Part shown: one piece after another, positions 34,109-42,756 of the stretch | Numbering within the stretch: position 1 is the stretch's first letter | Layout of the letters: every line of letters begins with the position of its first letter | Source of the DNA: Silvibacterium bohemicum | GTDB taxonomy: Bacteria; Acidobacteriota; Terriglobia; Terriglobales; Acidobacteriaceae | NCBI RefSeq assembly: GCF_001006305.1 | Contig: NZ_LBHJ01000003.1 | Coordinates: 942,621 to 1,006,620 of the forward strand | Reading direction: 5' to 3' | DNA length: 64,000 nt | Program-made: the position numbers and the translations under genes | Notes under the pieces: model-generated | Databases searched by the model: none | Told to the model about the DNA's origin: nothing | The model's input: only the letters and a program-made list of their open reading frames with translations

Positions 34109-35401
34109 ATGGCCAGGAAGTTTTCGCGTGTTCTCCCGCTGCTTTTTGTAACCGCTTACTTTTCACTCTCTGCACTCGCCCAGGGAACATCACCCACCCC
34201 GCCCATGGGCTGGAACAGCTGGAACCACTTCGCCGAAAAAGTAACTGACGCCGATGTGCGTGCGTCGGCCGATGCGCTGGTTTCGAGCGGGATGCGCGAC
34301 GCCGGCTATGTCTACGTGAACATCGACGACACCTGGCAGGGCAAGCGCGACGCGAGCGGCGTGATCCACCCCAACAGCAAATTCCCTGACATGAAAGCTC
34401 TCGCCGACTACGTTCACTCCAAGGGGCTCAAGCTGGGCATCTACTCCTCGCCTGGACCGACCACCTGCGCCCGCTACGAGGGCAGCTACGGCCACGAGGT
34501 GCAGGATGCGAAGACCTATGCGGGCTGGGGGATCGATTTCCTCAAATACGATCTCTGCGGCTTCCGCGATGTGATGCGCAAAGAGGCCGGCAACGACAAG
34601 CAAAAAGCTTTTGCGATGCAGAAGGCTGCTTATCTGAAGATGCGCGACGCGCTGGTCGCCGCGGGCCGGCCCATCGTTTACAGCCTTTGCCAGTACGGAT
34701 GGAATGACGTGTGGGAGTGGGGCCCGGAGGTCGGCGGCAATCTGTGGCGTACCACCGGCGACATCAATGACACCTACAGCCGTATGGTCGAGATCGGCTT
34801 CTCGCAGGTGGGGCTGTCGAAGTTCGCCGGGCCAGGGCATTGGAACGACCCCGACATGCTGGAGGTCGGCAACGGCGGAATGTCGGAAGACGAATATCGC
34901 CAGCACATGACGCTGTGGGTGATCCTGGCCGCGCCGCTGCTGGCAGGCAACGACCTCAGCAAGATGACTCCCGCGACCCTGGCCATCCTGACCAACAAAG
35001 AGGTGATCGCCGTGGATCAGGATTCGCTGGGCAAGCAGGGCGATCGCGCCTGGGCCAAAGGCTATTCGGAGATCTGGACCAAGCCGCTCAGCGGCGGAGC
35101 GACCGCAATCGGCCTCTTCAATCGCGATAAAGAGCCCGCATCCATCACGCTCAATCTTCGCGAGATCGGCCTGAGTGACACAGCGAAGCTGCGCGATCTC
35201 TGGAAGGGAAGCGATGTCGAAGTCAGCGGCGGAAAATACACGGTGACCGTTCCCGGCCACGGAGCAGTGCTGCTCAAGACCAGCGCCGAATCCATGCGAG
35301 CCGGCCAGGACTGCGACCGCCCAATGAGCGAACACCTTGGTCTGCCTTGCCGGAATAATGGGCTCGCCACAGGGCAGCTTCAGCAGTTCAACGTCCAATA
35401 A
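34109..35401 (+). CDS. GH27 alpha-galactosidase, secreted
   Basis: The protein of 430 residues has a signal peptide (LPLLFVTAYFSLSALAQG) and the GH27 hallmarks TPPMGWNSWNHF, GYVYVNIDDTWQGKRD and GLKLGIYSSPGPTTC. D148 in FLKYDLCG is the nucleophile and D218 in WRTTGDINDTY the acid/base. The C-terminal beta domain ends normally at VPGHGAVLLKTS. An unusual tail of about 35 residues follows, with two cysteines (QDCDRP and LPCRNN). AAGGAG precedes the ATG by 10 bases. GH27 members cleave alpha-galactosides, and some cleave alpha-GalNAc. Confidence 0.88.
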   Translation: MARKFSRVLPLLFVTAYFSLSALAQGTSPTPPMGWNSWNHFAEKVTDADVRASADALVSSGMRDAGYVYVNIDDTWQGKRDASGVIHPNSKFPDMKALADYVHSKGLKLGIYSSPGPTTCARYEGSYGHEVQDAKTYAGWGIDFLKYDLCGFRDVMRKEAGNDKQKAFAMQKAAYLKMRDALVAAGRPIVYSLCQYGWNDVWEWGPEVGGNLWRTTGDINDTYSRMVEIGFSQVGLSKFAGPGHWNDPDMLEVGNGGMSEDEYRQHMTLWVILAAPLLAGNDLSKMTPATLAILTNKEVIAVDQDSLGKQGDRAWAKGYSEIWTKPLSGGATAIGLFNRDKEPASITLNLREIGLSDTAKLRDLWKGSDVEVSGGKYTVTVPGHGAVLLKTSAESMRAGQDCDRPMSEHLGLPCRNNGLATGQLQQFNVQ

Positions 35402-35407
35402 ATAAAG

Positions 35408-35498
35408 ACGTCATTCTGCGCGGAGCGAAGAATCTCAGCGAAGCTTGGTCCAGCTACATCGCCGAGATTTTTCCTCCCGATGGCCGCCAGAATGACGT
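35408..35498. repeat. Dispersed palindromic repeat, family A, copy 1
   Basis: ACGTCATTCTG (35408-35418) and CAGAATGACGT (35488-35498) are perfect 11-base inverted ends of a 91-base element. Inside, GCGAAGAATCTCAGCG opposes CGCCGAGATTTTTCC. A very similar element lies at 39799-39886. Confidence 0.75.
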
Positions 35499-35518
35499 AC
35501 TAAAACGAAAACCAGGTC

Positions 35519-35544
35519 CCCACATCTCGATTTTGAGATGTGGG
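35519..35544. repeat. Dispersed hairpin repeat, family B, copy 1
   Basis: CCCACATCTC (35519-35528), loop GATTTT, GAGATGTGGG (35535-35544): a perfect 10-base stem. The same stem recurs at 63890-63915 and in part at 63986, with a variant at 39741. Confidence 0.75.
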
Positions 35545-35638
35545 ACTCCACATTAACAGCGGCGCCGATGGGGAGGCGTTCAACAGCGACCATCCGCCAT
35601 CCGCCTCGACACCATTCGCCGTCCCGATAGACTGAGTC

Positions 35639-36961
35639 ATGAGCGAATCCGCAGCTCCGCCCGCAGCGGCCCTGGACACACTCGATCGAGCGGCGGTTCT
35701 GCGCCGGGTCTCCTGGCGGCTGATGCCGTTTCTCTTCGCGCTCTACGTCTTCGCCTATCTGGACCGCGTGAACTTGAGCTATGCCGCGCTCTCCATTCGC
35801 CGCGAGCTGGGCTTCTCTGACACCGTGTACGGCGCGGGCGCGGGACTCTTCTTCATCAGCTACGCGCTCTTCGAGGTGCCCAGCAACCTGGTGCTGCTGC
35901 GCCTCGGGCCGCGGCGGTGGATCGCCATCATCATGACCGCGTGGGGCGTGCTCTCGACCTGCATGGCGTTGGTCCACACCCCGCACAGCTTCTATCTGAT
36001 CCGCTTTCTTCTGGGCGCAGCCGAGGCGGGATTCTTTCCCGGCATCGTTCTTTATCTCACCTACTGGTTTCCCCTGGCGCAGCGGGCGCGCGCGATTGCC
36101 CGCTTTATGACCGCGACGGCAGTCGCCGGAATCATCGGCGCGCCATTCTCGACCCTTCTTCTGCGTCTCAATGGCGTGGCTCATATCGCTGGATGGAAGT
36201 GGCTCTTTGTCGGCGAGGGATTGCCCTCCATCGTTCTTGGCTGCTGCGTGCTCTTCGTGCTGACCGATCGGCCCGAGGATGCAGCGTGGCTCTCGCTTCC
36301 CGAGCGGCAATGGCTGCTCGCCGAGGTGAAGGCGCATGAGACGCAATCTGCAACTACGGCCGGTACACATCTGCTGCATGCCTTTCGAAACGGTACCGTC
36401 TGGCTGCTGGCTTCGATCTACTTTGCCATCTCCGTCGGGCTTTACGGGCTTAGCCTGTGGCTGCCGGTGGTGGTGAAGAATCTCTCCCACGCCGCCGATC
36501 TGCATGTGATCGCGCTCACCGCGATTCCGTACCTGCTGGCCGCCGTTGCCATGCTTTTGGTCGCGCGCAGCTCGGACCGCTCGGGCGAGCGCAAGTGGCA
36601 TCTCTGCGCCTGCCTCGCCGGAGGCGCGATCGCCTTCCTGCTCAGCGCCGTTCTCGTGAATCCGCTGCTGGCCATTACCGCGCTGTTCGTTGCCGCTGCC
36701 GGAATCTGGGGCGGCTTCGGCCCCTTCTGGGCGTTGCCCACCGGCATGTTGCGCGGAGCAGCCGCCGCCGGCGGCATCGCCCTCATCAACTCCATTGGGG
36801 CGCTGGGCGGCTTCTGCGGGCCGTATCTCATGGGCCGGGTCAGCGACCTCACGCACAGCTTCCGCGCGGCCTTGCTGGTGTGCAGCGCGTTGCTGCTCAT
36901 AGCTGCGATCATCGCAGCAGCATTGAAGCCGGCACGTATCTCCAGACCGGTTTCGAACTGA
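35639..36961 (+). CDS. MFS transporter, ACS (anion:cation symporter) family
   Basis: The 440-residue protein has about 12 membrane spans. The first span (LMPFLFALYVFAYLDRVNLS, about 28-47) and FLLGAAEAGFFPGIVLYLTY (about 122-141) are typical of the ACS family, which carries organic anions such as tartrate, phthalate, 4-hydroxyphenylacetate or glucarate. The substrate cannot be told from the sequence. It is a single gene between two repeat-containing gaps, without pathway partners nearby. Confidence 0.8.
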   Translation: MSESAAPPAAALDTLDRAAVLRRVSWRLMPFLFALYVFAYLDRVNLSYAALSIRRELGFSDTVYGAGAGLFFISYALFEVPSNLVLLRLGPRRWIAIIMTAWGVLSTCMALVHTPHSFYLIRFLLGAAEAGFFPGIVLYLTYWFPLAQRARAIARFMTATAVAGIIGAPFSTLLLRLNGVAHIAGWKWLFVGEGLPSIVLGCCVLFVLTDRPEDAAWLSLPERQWLLAEVKAHETQSATTAGTHLLHAFRNGTVWLLASIYFAISVGLYGLSLWLPVVVKNLSHAADLHVIALTAIPYLLAAVAMLLVARSSDRSGERKWHLCACLAGGAIAFLLSAVLVNPLLAITALFVAAAGIWGGFGPFWALPTGMLRGAAAAGGIALINSIGALGGFCGPYLMGRVSDLTHSFRAALLVCSALLLIAAIIAAALKPARISRPVSN

Positions 36962-37145
36962 CCCCTACTCCGTAATAAAACAGTACCCGCGTTAATAACG
37001 TATCCGCCTTATTACTGGAGATGCTCCGGACGAAGGGGGGATAATAATGAAAGGGGTAAAATAATATTCAGGACGCAGGGCGAAATAATTATTAGTGGAA
37101 TTTATGCGGCTCTTGTGCCGTTATATACCTGCAGACATACCCTAT

Positions 37146-39656
37146 ATGACCGCGACTAAGCTGGCTTCCCGACCGACCGACGCTCAATCTTTGGCTCAAC
37201 GTGAACAGATATTTGAAGCTTTTCGGCGCTGGGGCTATCTTCAGGCTCAGCTCGATCCGCTGGAGCAGTATCTCTCTCCGGAGCGCATCCCGGAGCTGAA
37301 CCTTTCCGGTCCGGATGCGGACGAGGCGCGCGGCTATTATTGCTCGACAGTCGGCGCGGAGTTCATGCACATTCCCTCGGCCGAGCGCCGGAAGTGGATC
37401 GCCGAGCGGCTGGAGACCAATCCTCTGGCGGCGGACGAAGCCGTCCAGCACCGCATTCTGGAGCTGCTCACCCGCGCCGACATCTTCGAGCAGGTGATTC
37501 AATCACGCTATCTCGGAACCAAGCGCTTTTCGCTTGAAGGCGTGACCGCGCTGATCCCATTTCTCGACGAGCTGCTGCATCGCGCCGCCGAACACGGCGT
37601 GCAGAAGTCGGTGATGGCCATGAGCCATCGCGGACGCCTGAGCGTAATGGTCAACACCTTCGGCAAATCGGCTGCTGACATCTTCTCCAAGTTTGAAGAC
37701 GTCGACCCGCGCAGCATCCTGGGCGGCGGCGACGTGAAGTATCACGTCGGTGCCACGGGAACATTTCTGACCCGCAACGGTGAATCGATCTCGCTGCACC
37801 TCGTATCGAACCCCAGCCATCTCGAGGCGGTCGATCCGGTGGTAGTGGGTCGTGCGCGCGCTAAGCAGACTCGTTATGGAGCCGACGGTGTCAACCGCGT
37901 GCTGCCCGTCATCATCCACGGCGACGCGGCCTTCGCTGGCCAGGGCATCTGGGCCGAGACCATGAACCTCGCCTCCATCGACGGCTTCTCCGTCGGCGGC
38001 ACTATCCAGATCATCGTCAACAACCTGATCGGCTTCACCGCCGAGCCGGACGAGTCGAACTCCACACGCTTTGCCTCCGATCTCGCCAAGCGCCTGCCGG
38101 TGCCCATCTTCCACGTGAACGCCGAAGATGCGGAGGCGGTGATTCGCATCGCCGCGCTGGCTGCCGAGTACCGGCATACCTTCCACAGCGACGTGGTGGT
38201 CGATCTGATCGGTTATCGCCGTCACGGCCACTCCGAGGTCGACGACCCCACCATCACCCAGCCGCTGCGCTACAACCGCATCAAGAAACACGCTCCGCTG
38301 TACGAGATCTACGCCAAGCAGACCGGCGCCGACATCTCCGGCCGCGTAAAAGAGCTGCAGGCGGAGTTTACCGACGCCCAGAAGCGCGCGACCACCATGC
38401 AGAAGATCCCCACGCTCGCGCAGCTTCCCGAGTATTGGTCGCCCTACAAAGGTGGTCCGCACAAGGCCGAGTATGAAGTCGAGACTGGTCTGGACCGTGA
38501 GACGGTTGCCACGCTCTCGCAGGGCCTGAGCTCCTATCCGGAGAGCTTCCACGTTCATCCCAAGATCAAAAAACTGTTGGAACAGCGCGCCGAGATGGGT
38601 CGCGGAGATCGCCCCTTCGATTACGGCATGGCCGAGGCGCTGGCCTTCGGATCGCTGGTGAAGGCCGGGGTTCCGGTGCGCCTCAGCGGGCAGGATTCGC
38701 AGCGCGGCACCTTCAATCAGCGCCACTCCGTGCTCATCGACATCGAGAACGAGCAGCCCTATATTCCTCTCAACCATCTGGCCAAGGAACAGGCGCCCTT
38801 CGATGTTTACAACTCCATCCTTTCGGAAGCCGGCGTGCTCGGCTTCGAGTATGGATACAGTCGCGACTATCCAGAGACGCTGGTGCTGTGGGAGGCGCAG
38901 TTCGGCGACTTCGCCAACGGCGGCCAGATCGTCATCGATCAATTCATCTCCGCGGGCGAAGACAAGTGGGGGCTGCTGAGCGGCCTCACGCTGCTGCTGC
39001 CGCACGGCTACGAAGGCCAGGGGCCGGAGCACTCCAGCGCACGCATCGAGCGTTACCTGCAGCTCGCGGCGCATGACAACATCCAGATCTGCCAGCCCTC
39101 GACGGCCGCGCAGTACTTCCATCTGCTGCGGCGGCAGGCGCTGCGCAAGTGGCGCAAGCCCCTGATCGTCTTCACGCCCAAGAGCATGCTGCGCCATCCC
39201 GATGCGATTTCACCCATCGCAGACTTCAGCCGCCCGAACTTCCAGAACGTGATTCCGGAGACCGAAATTCAGAACGCCAAGCGCCTGCTGCTGTGCACCG
39301 GAAAGATCGGCCACGAGCTGCGCGTCGAGCGCCAGAAGCGCAAGGACACCACCACCGGCATCATCTTCCTCGACCAGCTCTATCCATGGCCCGAGGCCGA
39401 GCTGACCGCCGCCATCGAGGCGCATCCCAACGCGCACGAAGTGGTCTGGGTGCAGGAAGAGCCGGTGAACATGGGCGCGCAGTGGTACGTGATGCCCCGG
39501 CTCCGCCGCGTGGCCCGCGACCGCCAGGTCCTCAGCGTCAAGCGCTCCGAGGCAGCCAGCCCAGCAACCGGCTCAGCCAAGGCTCATGATCTCGAACAGA
39601 AGACACTGATCGAGCTAGCGCTCAGCAGCGGTCTGCAGGACAAGGTCGCGAAGTAG
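37146..39656 (+). CDS. sucA: 2-oxoglutarate dehydrogenase E1 component
   Basis: The thiamine-diphosphate enzyme (836 residues from ATG 37146) decarboxylates 2-oxoglutarate in the TCA cycle and passes succinyl to the E2 subunit. It has MAMSHRGRLSVMVNTFGK (near 158-175), the ThDP region IIHGDAAFAGQGIWAETMNL (near 258) with VNNLIGFTAEPDESNST, and the E1-specific GYRRHGHSEVDDPTITQPL. The C-terminal transketolase part has RLSGQDSQRGTFNQRH and LLLPHGYEGQGPEHSSAR. It lacks the long N-terminal E2-like extension of mycobacterial Kgd and is shorter than E. coli SucA. Neither the start at 37146 nor the in-frame ATG at 37104 has a good ribosome site. E2 and E3 genes are not adjacent. Confidence 0.92.
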   Translation: MTATKLASRPTDAQSLAQREQIFEAFRRWGYLQAQLDPLEQYLSPERIPELNLSGPDADEARGYYCSTVGAEFMHIPSAERRKWIAERLETNPLAADEAVQHRILELLTRADIFEQVIQSRYLGTKRFSLEGVTALIPFLDELLHRAAEHGVQKSVMAMSHRGRLSVMVNTFGKSAADIFSKFEDVDPRSILGGGDVKYHVGATGTFLTRNGESISLHLVSNPSHLEAVDPVVVGRARAKQTRYGADGVNRVLPVIIHGDAAFAGQGIWAETMNLASIDGFSVGGTIQIIVNNLIGFTAEPDESNSTRFASDLAKRLPVPIFHVNAEDAEAVIRIAALAAEYRHTFHSDVVVDLIGYRRHGHSEVDDPTITQPLRYNRIKKHAPLYEIYAKQTGADISGRVKELQAEFTDAQKRATTMQKIPTLAQLPEYWSPYKGGPHKAEYEVETGLDRETVATLSQGLSSYPESFHVHPKIKKLLEQRAEMGRGDRPFDYGMAEALAFGSLVKAGVPVRLSGQDSQRGTFNQRHSVLIDIENEQPYIPLNHLAKEQAPFDVYNSILSEAGVLGFEYGYSRDYPETLVLWEAQFGDFANGGQIVIDQFISAGEDKWGLLSGLTLLLPHGYEGQGPEHSSARIERYLQLAAHDNIQICQPSTAAQYFHLLRRQALRKWRKPLIVFTPKSMLRHPDAISPIADFSRPNFQNVIPETEIQNAKRLLLCTGKIGHELRVERQKRKDTTTGIIFLDQLYPWPEAELTAAIEAHPNAHEVVWVQEEPVNMGAQWYVMPRLRRVARDRQVLSVKRSEAASPATGSAKAHDLEQKTLIELALSSGLQDKVAK

Positions 39657-39740
39657 GGACTGGCCGTCCAGGCATTGGCGGCTACGCCGCATTCTCCTGC
39701 TTTCCATGATCCTCGTCGCATTCGGGTGGATTTCCTGCGG

Positions 39741-39772
39741 TGCTCTACATCTCAAAATCGAGACGTGGAGCA
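39741..39772. repeat. Family B hairpin, variant copy
   Basis: TGCTCTACATCTC, loop AAAATC, GAGACGTGGAGCA: the family B core in the opposite orientation, with two stem mismatches relative to perfect pairing. Confidence 0.6.
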
Positions 39773-39798
39773 CCCGCTTCCCTGAGCAAAAAAGAAGG

Positions 39799-39886
39799 GT
39801 CATTCTGAGCGCAGCGAAGAATCTCAGCGATACTGGTCGCGCACATCCCTGAGATTATTCCTCCCGTTGGTCGTCAAAATGACGTC
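39799..39886. repeat. Family A palindromic repeat, copy 2
   Basis: It begins GTCATTCTGAGCGCAGCGAA and ends near AAAATGACGTC. AGCGAAGAATCTCAGCGA and TTCCTCCCG are shared with copy 1 at 35408, in the same order and spacing. Confidence 0.75.
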
Positions 39887-39940
39887 CTGTGGAGATGGTA
39901 CGGAAGAGTCGAAGCGCTTAGAGCGCCTGGACGGCCAGTC

Positions 39941-41305
39941 CTACTTGCTGTACTCATCCCGCAACCGTGTCTGGCGTGACACCATCGGGATCGCGTGGCC
40001 CTCGATGTAGACCTGCTTCACATCCGTCCGCACATCCAGAGGGTCGCCGTTCGCGATGACCACGTTCGCGAGCTTGCCTGCGTCGAGCGAGCCCAGTTTG
40101 TCGGCCACGCCCCACATCTCGGCGGGGTTCAGCGTGATCGCCTTCAGTGCCTCGTCATAAGGAAGTCCATACGCAACGGCATAGCCCGCAGCATAAGGCA
40201 GGTTGCGCTCGAAGCCTCCAGGGTTTCCGCTGCTTCCTCCGGCGGAGGAGAACGCGATCTTCACGCCGCGCTTGGAAAGCTCCGCAGGCAGGGTAAACAC
40301 CGAATCGTAGCGCTCGTTGGCGGCAGGGAAGTCGTAGATCGGTCCCACGATCACCGGCACTTTGTACGCGGCGATCTTGTCCAGGATCTCCTGGCTGTGA
40401 GTCACATGGTTGAGGATCACCTTCAGGTGAAACTCCTGCGCGATCTGCATGTCGACTTCGATCTCATAGCCTTCGTAGGCGGCCAGCACCACTGGCTTTT
40501 CGCCTCTCAGATAAGGCAGCAGCGCCTCTGACTTCAAATCGATCTTCGGCTCGGTGGGAGCAGGCTCCTTCTTGTCGCCCTTCTGCCACTTCGCCAGCTT
40601 CGTCTGGTACTCGGCCTTGGCTGCGGCGTAAGCCTGCGCGTCGATGAAGGTCTGGCGCAGCTGTGATGCCAGGCCCATCCGGGTGCTGGGAAACTTGACG
40701 CCTCCATTGCCGCGCCGCCGCTGCTCTCCGGAGAAGTTCATGGGCAGCGCCACATCCTTACCCAGGATCATCTGGTCGCGATCGCGCCCGGCAAGCTGGA
40801 TAAAGATGTCCTGCCCGGGAAGGGAATCGTCCGAGGCCGGCGCGACGATGGCGTTGGTGATGCCGTTGAGCCGGGTGATGGGAATGTGCTCCGTCTCCGC
40901 GTGAAAGGCATCGTAGACGTGCATGTTGGGAAAGATTTCGTCGCTGGTTTCGACCAGGTCGTTGCTGGCGTCGTCGGCCTCGATCTCGCTCAGCCCGAGA
41001 TTCGTCTCGGAATCGATCAGCCCAGGATAGACAGTCATCCCCTTGGCATCGACAATCTGCGCTCCATCGGGGATCTTGACGGAGTCAGCCGTGCCCACCG
41101 CGGCGATCTTGCCGCCGGAGAGAACGATGGTCCCGTTCTCGATTACCCCATGGGTGATGGTCAACAGCTTGCCGCCGGTAATGGCGACCGTCGGAGCCGC
41201 TGCGCTCATGTCCACAACCGGAGCGCTTTGTGCGGACGACAGAGCGGGGCAGAGACCTAAAGAGAAAGCAATCGCAGCAGTTACAAAAGGCTTGGAAGGA
41301 TTCAT
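39941..41305 (-). CDS. Amidohydrolase-superfamily protein lacking the HxH metal motif
   Basis: The 454-residue secreted protein has a signal peptide (ITAAIAFSLGLCPALSSAQ-like core) and the composite-domain start TVAITGGKLLTITHGVIENG. Where active amidohydrolases have 'PGLIDxHxH', it reads VYPGLIDSETNLGLSE, so both histidines are gone. Later positions keep LNHVTHSQE and the final IVGPIYDFPAANE. The normal C-terminal composite strands (DAGKLANVVIANGDPLDVRT) are present. Loss of metal ligands suggests a non-catalytic or altered partner of the adjacent amidohydrolase. It starts 2 bases after the stop of that gene, so they form a tight operon. Confidence 0.75.
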   Translation of the reverse strand: MNPSKPFVTAAIAFSLGLCPALSSAQSAPVVDMSAAAPTVAITGGKLLTITHGVIENGTIVLSGGKIAAVGTADSVKIPDGAQIVDAKGMTVYPGLIDSETNLGLSEIEADDASNDLVETSDEIFPNMHVYDAFHAETEHIPITRLNGITNAIVAPASDDSLPGQDIFIQLAGRDRDQMILGKDVALPMNFSGEQRRRGNGGVKFPSTRMGLASQLRQTFIDAQAYAAAKAEYQTKLAKWQKGDKKEPAPTEPKIDLKSEALLPYLRGEKPVVLAAYEGYEIEVDMQIAQEFHLKVILNHVTHSQEILDKIAAYKVPVIVGPIYDFPAANERYDSVFTLPAELSKRGVKIAFSSAGGSSGNPGGFERNLPYAAGYAVAYGLPYDEALKAITLNPAEMWGVADKLGSLDAGKLANVVIANGDPLDVRTDVKQVYIEGHAIPMVSRQTRLRDEYSK

Positions 41306-41307
41306 TT

Positions 41308-42645
41308 TCAGTTGCCTCCTTCGCCGTCGGCATCGTCATTGCCGTTGCCGCTCGCGTCGTGCATCACGCCGCTGAAGTGCGTCGTTCCAAAGCCGGAGAG
41401 GCTGCTGTCGAAGAAGAGATCGCCATCGATATAGACCTTCTCGGCGCGCGCGTAGGTGGAAAGCGGGTCCATATTCCAGATCACCAGGTCGGCGTCCTTT
41501 CCGGTATCGATCGAGCCCACATGGTCATCGACGCCGATGATCCACGCCGGGTTCAGCGTGATCATGCGCAGGGCTTCTTCCTCGGTGGCGCCGCCGTAGC
41601 GCACCATCTTGCCCGCCTCCTGGTTTAAGCGGCGGATGTAGTCGTTCGAATCGCTCTTGAGAGCAACGCGTATGCCCTGATGCATGGACATCACTGCGTT
41701 CCATGGGATCGCATCCCAGGCTTCGTCCTTGTAGCCCCACCAGTCCGCGAAAGTGGCGATGGCCGTGCCCGTCGGAGCGATCTTGTCGCCCACCTTGTAC
41801 ATCTCCAGCGCATGATGGAAGGCGCGAATCTTGTACCCGTACTCTTTGGCGATGGCCTCTTCGGTGAGAAACTCATCGGCGCGATAGCAGTGGATCTGCA
41901 CATAGAGCTTGCCGCGCAGCACGTCCGCGAGCGCTTCGAGCTTCAGGTCGACAGCCGGCTTGACCGCGTCCTTCTCGCCCTTCGCCACCTTGGCGTTGTA
42001 GTCGTCCCACTTGGCCATGTAGACCTTGGCATCTTCAAAAGCCTGGCGCATCACCTCGAAGTTGCCCATGCGCGTCGAAGGCAGCTGACCGCGGCTTCCA
42101 TACACCCGCTTGGGATTCTCGCCGCTGGCGAACTTGATGGAGCGGGGCGCGTTGGGAAAGAGCATCGCGTCGCGCGAGAGCCCAAACTTGTTTTTGATGA
42201 CCACGGCTTGGCCACCGATCATGTTTGCCGAGCCGTGCAGCAGCAGCTCTGTCGTCACGCCCCCGGCCAGCGCCTGGTAGAGAGCCTTGTCGCGATTGTC
42301 GAAGGCGTCGATCATCATCATGCTCGGAGTGACCGGGCTGGTGGCCTCGTTCACGTCATTGTTCAGAGCCGAGTGCGAGTGGGGATCGATGATGCCCGGC
42401 GTCAGATATTTTCCCGAGGCATCGATCTTGACGGCATCCGCGGGAGCGTTGACCGTGGCTCCGTAGCCGGCGATCTTCCCGTCATGAATCCACACGCTGC
42501 CGTGCTCGACCGTGCCGTGGGTCACGGTCATGACCGTGGCATTGGCGATAACGATGTCGTGCGGGGGCGTGCTTTGAGCGAGGGCAAACGACCCCGCAGG
42601 CAACAGTACGCAGAAGGCAAGAAGATGATTTCGACGCGAAGGAAT
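41308..42645 (-). CDS. Secreted amidohydrolase (imidazolonepropionase-like), probable ATT start
   Basis: The protein (445 residues from ATT 42645) has the metal-binding TPGIIDPHSHSALNNDVNEA (HxH kept), VQIHCYRADEF, IRAFHHALEM and LKSDSNDYIR, as in metal-dependent amidohydrolases of the imidazolonepropionase group. A signal peptide (residues 1-24, SRRNHLLAFCVLLPAGSFAL within it) is encoded upstream of the first TTG (42603). No ATG, GTG or TTG precedes it in frame before a TAG at 42676-42678. AGGAGA sits 6 bases before an ATT at 42645, which is therefore the best start. A TTG start would remove most of the signal peptide. Substrate is unknown. Confidence 0.75.
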   Translation of the reverse strand: MPSRRNHLLAFCVLLPAGSFALAQSTPPHDIVIANATVMTVTHGTVEHGSVWIHDGKIAGYGATVNAPADAVKIDASGKYLTPGIIDPHSHSALNNDVNEATSPVTPSMMMIDAFDNRDKALYQALAGGVTTELLLHGSANMIGGQAVVIKNKFGLSRDAMLFPNAPRSIKFASGENPKRVYGSRGQLPSTRMGNFEVMRQAFEDAKVYMAKWDDYNAKVAKGEKDAVKPAVDLKLEALADVLRGKLYVQIHCYRADEFLTEEAIAKEYGYKIRAFHHALEMYKVGDKIAPTGTAIATFADWWGYKDEAWDAIPWNAVMSMHQGIRVALKSDSNDYIRRLNQEAGKMVRYGGATEEEALRMITLNPAWIIGVDDHVGSIDTGKDADLVIWNMDPLSTYARAEKVYIDGDLFFDSSLSGFGTTHFSGVMHDASGNGNDDADGEGGN

Positions 42646-42756
42646 GGAAATTCTCCTATTGATTGGAGTTGATAACTAAACTTAGGCCGGATAGCCGAGT
42701 ATATAGGATCGTCTGCAGCGGTAATGAACCCGGTCAGCTTTGCGCAGCCACAAATT

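Larger units (their letters stand above)
35402..35638. other. Intergenic region with two palindromic repeats
   Basis: The 237-base gap between GH27 and the MFS gene is mostly occupied by one long palindromic element (35408-35498) and one short hairpin (35519-35544). Both families recur downstream in the window. Confidence 0.6.
39658..39940. repeat. Intergenic segment bracketed by a perfect 16-base inverted repeat
   Basis: GACTGGCCGTCCAGGC (39658-39673) starts at the sucA stop region, and its exact inverse GCCTGGACGGCCAGTC (39925-39940) ends one base before the convergent amidohydrolase stop. Between them lie a family B hairpin and a family A palindrome. A one-mismatch copy of the right arm, GCCTGGACGGCGAGTC, occurs at 63966-63981 beside a family B copy. 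Confidence 0.65.

Noticed and set aside
34190..35398. 402-codon minus-strand frame opposite GH27
   Set aside because: No ribosome site, no recognisable domain, and fully covered by the well-supported GH27 enzyme.
35435..36856. 473-codon minus-strand frame opposite the MFS gene
   Set aside because: Composition is typical of antisense reading of a membrane protein (rich in Gly, Arg, Gln, His), with no domain.
37503..39197. 564-codon minus-strand frame opposite sucA
   Set aside because: Entirely inside sucA, which carries every expected E1 motif; the antisense frame has no protein features.
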